NCBI GenBank assembly: GCA_965646165.1
Contig: CBFFYP010000071.1
Location: 1 to 24,514 of the forward strand
Origin: MGBC114844 sp910585855
Lineage (GTDB): Bacteria; Bacillota; Clostridia; Lachnospirales; Lachnospiraceae
Direction of reading: 5' to 3'
Length of the DNA: 24,514 nucleotides
Shown piece after piece: positions 8,456 through 14,716 of this stretch. Positions within the stretch are counted from its first letter, which is position 1; each line of letters opens with the position of its first letter. The translations under genes were made by a program, and so were the position numbers. Below the pieces are notes generated by a model. It was not told the DNA's origin and made no database searches. It saw nothing but the letters and a program-made list of their open reading frames with translations.

Positions 8456-8619
8456 GGCAGAAACAGATGAAAGCGGAAGGAAGGTCTATGCAGGGTCATC
8501 ATTTCCCGTCGGCACTTAGGTGCTGTATTTTCGTGCCTTATGTGTCCGCTACGAGGAAATGCTAAGCGAGAGCGGGCTCGGAATAGACCTTCCTTCCGCT
8601 TTCAGCGTCCCCCTCTGCC
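8456..8619 (+). repeat. Short structured repeat, copy B
   Basis: A perfect 21-bp outer stem pairs 8469-8489 (starting GAAAGCGGAAGG) with 8583-8603 (ending CCTTCCGCTTTC). Outside it GGCAGA (8456-8461) pairs with TCTGCC (8614-8619). The core matches copy A almost base for base on the opposite strand, including CATCATTTCCCGTCGGCAC and CGCTACGAGGAAATGCTAAG. It begins with AGAAACAG and ends with GCGTCC, like the ~330-nt elements. It lies 17 bp after the malG stop codon, so the malEFG mRNA would end in or run into this hairpin. Confidence 0.88.
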
Positions 8620-8636
8620 CAACAAAACTCTCCTAC

Positions 8637-9512
8637 TTATCCTTTGACTGCGCCGGATAGTCCTTCTGTATAATATCTCTGCATTACAATAAATAAAATC
8701 GCAATCGGAATCGAAATACAAACTGCACCTGCCGCAAAGCAAGTATACCAATTATCAATATACTCTTTCTCCAACATTCTCCAAAGCCCAATCGCTACCG
8801 TATAGTAATCGGCTTCTGCCCGGCAGATTACCTTTGCAAAAATAAAATCTACCCAAGGTCCCATAAAAGAAGTCAAAACTGTATAAACAATAATCGGCTT
8901 GCTTAAAGGAATCGTAATCTTATAAAATACCTGCCATCTGGTACATCCGTCGATATAAGCTGCCTCATCCAATGCCTTTGGAATCGTATCAAAAAAACCT
9001 TTTGCAATATAAAATCCTAATCCTGAACTTCCAGAATAAACCAGTACCAATGCTACCCGAATCATTGCTCCTTCTGATAATCCAATCGCTTTTAAAATAT
9101 AATATACCGCTACCATTGACATAAAAGCAGGAAAGAGCCCAAGTATCATAGCAATATTCATAAAAGGCTTTCTCATTTTAAAACGAAGCCTAGACATACA
9201 ATAAGATACGGAAAGTACAAAAAAAGTAGAAACAATACAAGAAAATATTGCAATAATCAATGTATTCACAAACATCTTTGGAAAGTTCAATACAGAAGTA
9301 TTGGTAAATAATTGTACATAATTATTCAATGTATAGCTCTTTGGAAAAAAGGAAGAAACATAAGAACCTTTTTCTGCCCGAAAACTGGTTAATACTATCC
9401 AGAAAATAGGGAATACCCATATAATCGCCATAATTGTAAGAATTGTATGTACAATCGTATTGGAGATAAATTTCCGTGCCTTCATTGAACCTGTAATTTT
9501 CTCTTTACCCAT
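8637..9512 (-). CDS. malG: Maltodextrin ABC transporter permease, MalG type
   Basis: Inner-membrane subunit of a type I carbohydrate importer. 291 residues with about six membrane segments: the N-terminal one at 20-43, then groups around 80-103, 117-140, 150-170, 207-225 and 255-277. The EAA loop that docks the ATPase is ALDEAAYIDGCTRWQVFYKI near 180-199. Residues before the first segment are charged, as usual. The ATG overlaps the malF TAA by one base (TAATG) with GAGGAGG upstream inside malF, so the two are translationally coupled. The protein ends GLSGAVKG, a common MalG terminus. Substrate is inferred from the neighbouring debranching enzymes. Confidence 0.93.
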   Translation of the reverse strand: MGKEKITGSMKARKFISNTIVHTILTIMAIIWVFPIFWIVLTSFRAEKGSYVSSFFPKSYTLNNYVQLFTNTSVLNFPKMFVNTLIIAIFSCIVSTFFVLSVSYCMSRLRFKMRKPFMNIAMILGLFPAFMSMVAVYYILKAIGLSEGAMIRVALVLVYSGSSGLGFYIAKGFFDTIPKALDEAAYIDGCTRWQVFYKITIPLSKPIIVYTVLTSFMGPWVDFIFAKVICRAEADYYTVAIGLWRMLEKEYIDNWYTCFAAGAVCISIPIAILFIVMQRYYTEGLSGAVKG

Positions 9513-10888
9513 TATTGGAATCCCTCCTCATTGTTATAGGAGCCGGTATGCCGGTATGTCACCAGTGATACAATCGCAAGAACCACAAATGTCATAATAC
9601 CAATTACCGCACCAATATTATAATACTGCTGATCGATTGTCAGTTTATACAGCCATGTTACAAGCAAGTCTGTCTTTCCTGCCGTAGATCCAACCGGTGT
9701 AGGATCACCGCCTGAAAGCAGATAGATTACATTAAAGTTATTGACATTGCCCGTAAATGTTGTAATTAAATACGGCGTTGTTACAAATAACATATATGGC
9801 AGTGTAATCTTAAAGAAAGTAACAAATGCATTTGCTCCGTCCACTTTGGCTGCTTCATATAACTCTGCCGGGATATTCTGCAAAATACCAGTTACCTGCA
9901 TCATAGTATATGGAATACCAACCCAAAGATTAATAATAATTACTGTCACTCTTGCCCAAGTTGCATTGGTAAAAAATGGCAGAGGCTTATCAATCAATCC
10001 CAAATTCATAAGCAGCACGTTTACTGCACCAGACGGCTGCAGCATAGTTCTCATAATCAATAACGATACAAACATTGGCACAGCAATCGAAAGCACAAAA
10101 CAAAATCTCCAAAATCCCTTAAATCGAGTGCCTTTTCGATTAATCATAATCGCAAGAATCATACCAAAAATATAATTTAGTCCGGTTGCAAATACTGCCC
10201 AAATCAAAGTCCATTCCAATACTGACCAGAAAGTCTGCCCGACCGAACCCGAGAAATTTAAAACCATTCCAAAATTCTCTAATCCAACCCAGTCAAATAA
10301 AAGCAGATGTTCTCCCAATTTGCTGTAATTCGTAAATGCCATAGAAATCATAAAAACCAAAGGAAGAATATTTAAAATAATAATTCCTGCCAAAGGAAGA
10401 GTCAGCATCGATTTATGTAGATTTAAATGGAATAAATCCTTGACATCATCCGAAAATGAATTGATATGCTTTCCTTCTTTTTTTAAACATTCTGCTTTAT
10501 ATGCACTTTTTAAAGAGGCACACCACATCATAATAAACCAAACAATAATAAATATTGTAGCAATCCCATACAACAAAATCAATAAAGAATTATCACCTGC
10601 CACATATTCATAGATTCCCTTTGCCTCATTCCAAATTTCCTGTTGTTCTGCTTCGCCTAACGTTCCTAACATTGACAAATTGTGAATACCAGACATTGCC
10701 ATAAAGCAGAAAAACGCTACTTCCATTAAAAGAAAAATAAGTCCTTTTCCAATTTGTCGATGAGCAAAATTACCTGCTCCCATTATTACCATACTTAATT
10801 TTGTAAACAACCCCCCCGTTTTTACAGCATTTGTTACTGTATAAGGAGTTGGAAATTCATTTACATATTTTTTCTTAATTGCAGCCAC
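9512..10888 (-). CDS. malF: Maltodextrin ABC transporter permease, MalF type
   Basis: Partner permease of MalG. 458 residues with about eight membrane segments (near 48-66, 102-124, 161-184, 219-247, 262-282, 312-332, 364-384 and 425-447), the same number as E. coli MalF but with a short external loop in place of its large P2 domain. The EAA loop is ELYEAAKVDGANAFVTFFKI near 341-360. The residues around 370-400 (NNFNVIYLLSGGDPTPVGS) are typical of Firmicute maltodextrin permeases. The start is GTG, 7 nt after GGAGG; no better ATG exists. It follows malE by 29 bp and overlaps malG by one base. No ATPase gene accompanies the set. Confidence 0.93.
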   Translation of the reverse strand: MAAIKKKYVNEFPTPYTVTNAVKTGGLFTKLSMVIMGAGNFAHRQIGKGLIFLLMEVAFFCFMAMSGIHNLSMLGTLGEAEQQEIWNEAKGIYEYVAGDNSLLILLYGIATIFIIVWFIMMWCASLKSAYKAECLKKEGKHINSFSDDVKDLFHLNLHKSMLTLPLAGIIILNILPLVFMISMAFTNYSKLGEHLLLFDWVGLENFGMVLNFSGSVGQTFWSVLEWTLIWAVFATGLNYIFGMILAIMINRKGTRFKGFWRFCFVLSIAVPMFVSLLIMRTMLQPSGAVNVLLMNLGLIDKPLPFFTNATWARVTVIIINLWVGIPYTMMQVTGILQNIPAELYEAAKVDGANAFVTFFKITLPYMLFVTTPYLITTFTGNVNNFNVIYLLSGGDPTPVGSTAGKTDLLVTWLYKLTIDQQYYNIGAVIGIMTFVVLAIVSLVTYRHTGSYNNEEGFQ

Positions 10889-10917
10889 ACTTTCGCCTCC
10901 CTGCCTCCAAAGCGGAT

Positions 10918-12222
10918 TTAATTGTCAACAATCGTAGTATTCATATTGGTATTCCAAGCTTCTGTCAATTCCGCAGCATTTTCATGTGTTACTTCACCGT
11001 TTCGAAGTGACTTGCCAAAGTTATCGGAAGGTGTCCAATAATTTGCCATCGGTGCAATAAACGGCTGAATAATTGAAGTATTGGCTACTGTATCACCCTG
11101 TGCCTTTACCAGCATATCCTCTGACATAACCGGATCAGCAAGCAATGTTGTATTACATGGAATAATATTTCTGCTTTCATAATGTGATTTTTGAGATTCT
11201 GGACTGCCAAGATACCTTGCTAAAGCAACTGCTACCTGAGGATATTTTGTATTGGCGCTTACACCAATTGCCTTTGATCCTGCAAAAGAATACATCTGCT
11301 TTTGTTCGCCGTTCAATGTATAAGTAGGAAGCTGTGCGCATCCAAAATTATCACCAAGTGCTTCTTTAATCGCTTCATAACTCCAAGATCCAGAGAACAT
11401 TGCATTAATCGAACCATCCCGAATTCCTGCAATACCCGATTCATCTACATCCACTGCAAAATTCGGATTTGCCAGTAAATCTACTAAATAATTTGTTACT
11501 GCAATACCCTTTTCACCGCCAAAATCAATTTTAGCATCTGGATTTGTTCCGTCTTCAAAGAAAGTACACCCGTTTCCTACATAAAAACTTGGCAGATACC
11601 ATGAGTTAGTAATTGGAAATGATACCACTCCTTTTTCTAACATAGTATCTAAATTCTTAATATCTTCCTCTGAAAATACACTTTTATCATAATACATAAA
11701 CCAAGTATTGGATGTAAAAGGCACACCATAAAGTGCTCCGTCCACAGTTAAAGATTCTACCATAGTATCCGAATTATTTTCTTTTACAAACGTTTCCGTT
11801 TCCCCGCCGATTCGTGCAACTGCCTTAGCCGGAAGCAAATCTGTAAGCTGATCATTTGCCATCATAAATACATCCGCTGCCGCTTCTGTATCCTGTGCAA
11901 TCAGTTTTGCCACTTCCGCCTCAGATGCCACACCAAAGTTAAACGTAATATCCCAATTCGGATGTTCCTGTGCAAATGCATCACACTGTGTCTGAATCCA
12001 GCTTCCATAATCCGGCGACTGATCCTCCGATGGAGTCCATACCAACAAACTGCAGGTAATCTTCTCCTCTCCGCCGCCTCCTGCTGCCGTAGTATTCGCC
12101 GTAGCTCCTCCAGTCGTACTCTGAGGTGTATTTGACTGTCCCCCGTTTCCTCCGCAAGCGGTAGCAGACAACGCAAGAACACCACTTAACAATAAAGCTG
12201 CCATTCTCTTGACCTTCTTCAT
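10918..12222 (-). CDS. malE: Maltodextrin-binding lipoprotein of ABC importer, MalE type
   Basis: Extracytoplasmic substrate-binding protein that captures maltodextrins for MalFG. 434 residues. The N-terminus is a lipoprotein signal: MKKVKR, a hydrophobic stretch and lipobox LSATAC with Cys23, followed by a Gly/Ser/Thr-rich linker to about 55. The mature part has the fold signature of family 1 solute-binding proteins: VWTPSED, WDITFNFG, AAADVFMMANDQL, GVPFTSNTWFMYYDKSVF, FSGSWSYEAI and KAIGVSANTKYPQVA. The ATG follows AAAAGGAGG. It is first in the malEFG operon, behind a strong promoter with an operator at the start site. The sugar is inferred from context and overall family resemblance. Confidence 0.94.
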   Translation of the reverse strand: MKKVKRMAALLLSGVLALSATACGGNGGQSNTPQSTTGGATANTTAAGGGGEEKITCSLLVWTPSEDQSPDYGSWIQTQCDAFAQEHPNWDITFNFGVASEAEVAKLIAQDTEAAADVFMMANDQLTDLLPAKAVARIGGETETFVKENNSDTMVESLTVDGALYGVPFTSNTWFMYYDKSVFSEEDIKNLDTMLEKGVVSFPITNSWYLPSFYVGNGCTFFEDGTNPDAKIDFGGEKGIAVTNYLVDLLANPNFAVDVDESGIAGIRDGSINAMFSGSWSYEAIKEALGDNFGCAQLPTYTLNGEQKQMYSFAGSKAIGVSANTKYPQVAVALARYLGSPESQKSHYESRNIIPCNTTLLADPVMSEDMLVKAQGDTVANTSIIQPFIAPMANYWTPSDNFGKSLRNGEVTHENAAELTEAWNTNMNTTIVDN

Positions 12223-12302
12223 AAAATTTTCCTCCTTTTCTTTTTCTCTTATAAATGAAGTCGCTAATCTCCATCTTATAAAAGAACTGTTTTTCCTTTT
12301 TT

Positions 12303-12318
12303 AGTTTATCGTTAAACT
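12303..12318. promoter_or_regulatory. LacI-type operator O1 at the malE start site
   Basis: AGTTTATCGTTAAACT is a 16-bp inverted repeat with six perfectly paired outer bases and a central CG, the standard form of LacI/GalR operators. It covers about +2 to +17 of the malE transcript, where a bound repressor would block elongation or open-complex formation. The divergent LacI-family gene product is the likely ligand. Confidence 0.75.
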
Positions 12319-12326
12319 TCACTAGC

Positions 12327-12355
12327 ATTTTAGTCCTCTTTTAGCATTTTGTCAA
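12327..12355 (-). promoter_or_regulatory. malEFG promoter
   Basis: On the minus strand TTGACA (12355-12350), a 17-bp spacer and TAAAAT (12332-12327). The -35 is perfect and the -10 matches five of six. The predicted start near 12320 leaves a ~100-nt leader to the malE ATG. Operator O1 lies just downstream. Confidence 0.82.
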
Positions 12356-12488
12356 GTATTTCTTTTATTTTTTTTATTTTTTTGTAACTAATAGCAACAA
12401 ATTTTATATATTTTTCCATTTTTAAAATTTCTATTGTCAAAAATTACCTACTATGTTATTATAAAGCTATCATTAAATTTCTTTTTTT

Positions 12489-12504
12489 AGTATATCGCTA
12501 TACT
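12489..12504. promoter_or_regulatory. LacI-type operator O2 upstream of malE
   Basis: AGTATATCGCTATACT is a near-perfect 16-bp palindrome sharing the AGTNTATCGYTANACT pattern with O1. Its centre is 186 bp from that of O1, which would allow repression by looping. On the minus strand its left half is also a possible -10 (TATACT), in the same relation to TAGCGA as the lacI -10, but the matching -35 (TTCTGG) is poor. Confidence 0.6.
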
Positions 12505-12590
12505 TTTTATTCCAGAATTTAGACAGGATAAACTTATAAACTTAAAAAAGGATAAAATTTTGATTTTACAAGAAGATTGATCATGGAGGG

Positions 12591-12960
12591 CGTTAGAGGA
12601 CGCTAGAGGACGCCAAATTCGAAAACGGTGGGCAGCCTGCTGTTCCGGTTTCCAAAAAGCAAGAAGTTCTAAGACTTCTGCCTTTTCCTTTCTCCAACCA
12701 GACAGACCGGGGGCGTCAATCGCCCTCATAACAACCGAAACGAACGGGTGTAAGAAGGATTTTACCAGCCGTCAGACAGCCTTCTTATCTTATCATCCTC
12801 GGCTAAACACGCCCCTTTGTTTTCACACCCTGATAAAAGCAGATGTGAAAAAAAAATCTTAGGTTTTCGAGCCAGAAGTCCAAGAACTTCTAACTTTTTT
12901 CCAAATTTCACTGCAGGTCTGTCCACCGTTTCGAATCTGGCTGTTTCTTTGCCCCGGGAA
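12591..12960 (-). repeat. Large structured repeat, copy R3 (complete)
   Basis: A full copy oriented toward malE. The outer stem pairs 12913-12940 (ending TTTCGAATCTGG) with 12613-12640 (starting CCAAATTCG), a different sequence from R2 but still paired. The inner hairpin is TTTCACA/TGTGAAA where R2 has TTGCATA/TATGCAA. Conserved motifs GGGGCGTGTTTAGCC (complement at 12801-12816) and GGGCG-ATTGA-CGCCC (about 12711-12726) are kept. The GCGTCC end is repeated: GGCGTCCTCTAGCGTCCTC followed by a degenerate third unit (12586-12613 complement). Its end lies about 87 bp upstream of O2. Confidence 0.85.
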
Positions 12961-13039
12961 CCAAAAAAAGAATTCATGTCTAAAACTTTGCTGGAATAAC
13001 TTTACTCCGTAATAAAATATATCTTCTACCGCCATTCCA

Positions 13040-13380
13040 ACCAGCCAGCGGAGAGGCGGTTTGCTTCCTTCTTTGCCAGCGACTTCGTGAGAAACGGTTA
13101 GAAACAGTCTTGGGCTCTTGGGAAACACCAGAATTGCCTTATATTCCCTTGCTTCTATGCAGCGGATGCAACAAAAAGGGCGTGTTTGAAGCCGGATCAT
13201 AGGGAAAGGATGTTTTAATGGCAGATAACAGTCTTCTTACACCAATTATGTTTCGCCTGTAGTTGAGGGCGAATTGCGCCCCGGTTCGTATGGTTGGATG
13301 AACCGAAATCAGAAGCCCTAGACTTTCTTACCGTTTGGAGCGGAAGCAAAGGACAGGAACAAACCGCCTCTGGCGTCCGG
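13040..13380 (+). repeat. Large structured repeat, copy R4 (complete, most diverged)
   Basis: Oriented toward lacI and head-to-head with R3. The outer stem is GAGGCGGTTTG (13053-13063) with CAAACCGCCTC (13360-13370), again unrelated in sequence to R2 and R3. The inner stem pairs AAACGGTTAGAAA with TTTCTTACCGTTT and GGGCT with AGCCC. The core keeps AGGGCGTGTTTGAAGCC and GGGCG-AATTG-CGCCC. It begins CCAACCAGCCAG and ends TCTGGCGTCC. Short ORFs running through it are not protein-like. Confidence 0.8.
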
Positions 13381-13497
13381 TGAAAGCCAACCCTTTCCGG
13401 CAACATTCTATCTCCAAAAATTGAATAAAAGATAGAAATGGGTCATTTTATAAAAATTTTATTTTGTAAGTTTATCTTGGAATTTAGATTTCCTATC

Positions 13498-13526
13498 TTG
13501 CATATTTTTCTAAATAGCGATAAAAT
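13498..13526 (+). promoter_or_regulatory. lacI-family gene promoter with overlapping operator O3
   Basis: TTGCAT (13498-13503), a 17-bp spacer and TAAAAT (13521-13526). A LacI-type half-palindrome, TAAATAGCGATAAAAT (13511-13526), covers the -10; its right half matches six of seven bases of the O1 half-site, the left half is weaker. This suggests autoregulation. The start would be near 13533, 49 nt before the ATG. Confidence 0.6.
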
Positions 13527-13581
13527 AAAAACTGTAATCTTTTACAAAATTTACCAAATATAAGAGAAGTAGGTTGATACT

Positions 13582-14592
13582 ATGACTTTAAAAGACATTG
13601 CAAAAGAAGCCGGCGTCAGTACCATGACTGTTTCAAATGTAGTCAATGGACGCTTCGGTCACGTATCGGAAAATACGATTATACGTATTAATGAAATTAT
13701 TAAAAAATACAACTACACCCCCAATATGACAGCAAGAAGTCTTTCGGCAAAAAAATCAAAAATAATTTTCCTGATTATTCCTCTATCCAACACAGAAACA
13801 AATATGTTTTATTCCCCTTATATCAGCTCTTTACTGGGAATTATGGAATATCAGCTTCGTATTCATGGATATTATGCTATGATTCGTTCAGTTCATGATT
13901 TTGAAGAATTAGATGCTCTATTTAAAAACTGGCCTGCTGATGGTGCAATTTTTCTTTTACCTGACTTTGACGGTTTTATGGATCAAATTCTGAAATACAT
14001 CCATATTCCGCTTGTATTTCTAGATAGCTGCCACAATCGGGAAGATATGATCAATGTAATCTGTGACGACGAAAAAGGAACTTATCTTGCCACTCGATAT
14101 CTTATCAATATGGAGCATCAAAATATTGCATTTACTGCTGACTATAAAAACAATCCTCTTCTGACTGCACGTTTTCATGGCTATTGCCGTGCATTAGAAG
14201 AAAGTAATATCCCGTTCCGGGAGGAATTAATTTTTGAAGAATCCCCTGATTACCAGCACGGAGTTCAAATTGGGCGAACGATTGCATCTGGCAATTTACC
14301 TATCAGCGCAGTTGTCACTACCTCAGATTACAGTGCAGTCGGCATTTTAGAAGGAGCTCGGCTTGGCGGATTAAGACTCCCTACCCAATTATCGGTTATC
14401 GGATTTGACGATCTGCCTTTCTGTCAATATTGCTCACCTAAACTGACAACCATTAATCAAAACATTGAAGCAAAAGCACATACTGCAATCAAATTATTAA
14501 TGGAAAAAATTACAACAGGAAAATTAACTCAGAATCGAGTTGTAGTAGATGTAAAACTAATAGAACGGCAATCCGTTACATTTCATGTATAA
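13582..14592 (+). CDS. malR: LacI/GalR-family regulator of maltodextrin genes (MalR-like)
   Basis: A 336-residue repressor. The N-terminal helix-turn-helix is TLKDIAKEAGVSTMTVSNVV (2-21), followed by NGRFGHVSENT, the NMTARSLSAKKSK hinge near 48-60 and a periplasmic-binding-protein-like effector domain. The C-terminal lobe has GFDDLPFCQYCSPKLTTI, the family's usual end motif. It diverges from malEFG across a 1.36-kb spacer that holds three TATCG-type operators, so it most likely represses malEFG and itself, and is released by maltose or a maltodextrin. That effector is inferred from context. The ribosome site is weak (GTAGG, spacing about 9), fitting low expression. The gene symbol is provisional. 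Confidence 0.9.
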   Translation: MTLKDIAKEAGVSTMTVSNVVNGRFGHVSENTIIRINEIIKKYNYTPNMTARSLSAKKSKIIFLIIPLSNTETNMFYSPYISSLLGIMEYQLRIHGYYAMIRSVHDFEELDALFKNWPADGAIFLLPDFDGFMDQILKYIHIPLVFLDSCHNREDMINVICDDEKGTYLATRYLINMEHQNIAFTADYKNNPLLTARFHGYCRALEESNIPFREELIFEESPDYQHGVQIGRTIASGNLPISAVVTTSDYSAVGILEGARLGGLRLPTQLSVIGFDDLPFCQYCSPKLTTINQNIEAKAHTAIKLLMEKITTGKLTQNRVVVDVKLIERQSVTFHV

Positions 14593-14596
14593 ATAA

Positions 14597-14716
14597 GACG
14601 CTGAAATAGGACGCCGAAATCGAAAGGAAAGTCCACTCTGGGTTCGCTACGAGAAAATGCTAAGCGAGAACGAGCCCAGAGCGAACCTCCCTTCGGATTC
14701 AAGCGTCCTATCTGCC
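14597..14716 (+). repeat. Short structured repeat, deleted copy C, between convergent genes
   Basis: It contains TTCGCTACGAGAAAATGCTA, matching one half of the copy A/B core (TCCGCTACGAGGAAATGCTA), but the other half is missing. Arms still pair: CACTCTGGG with CCCAGAGCG, and outward CGAAAGG with CCCTTCGG, imperfectly. GACGCTGAAAT and GGACGCCGAAAT occur in tandem on the left, and AAGCGTCC on the right, so the conserved end appears on both sides. It fills the gap between the lacI stop and the alpha-glucosidase stop and may serve as a two-way terminator. Confidence 0.7.

Noticed and set aside
8018..8619. CRISPR array or integron attC site
   Set aside because: Only two full inverted copies with a long shared core; no regular spacers, no Cas or integrase gene.
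12487..13406. Short minus-strand ORFs through R3 and R4
   Set aside because: Frames differ between copies while base pairing is conserved; composition is unlike the neighbouring genes.
13406..13437. TTCTATCT/AGATAGAA inverted repeat downstream of R4
   Set aside because: Eight-base arms with a 16-nt loop and no T run; may be chance in AT-rich DNA.
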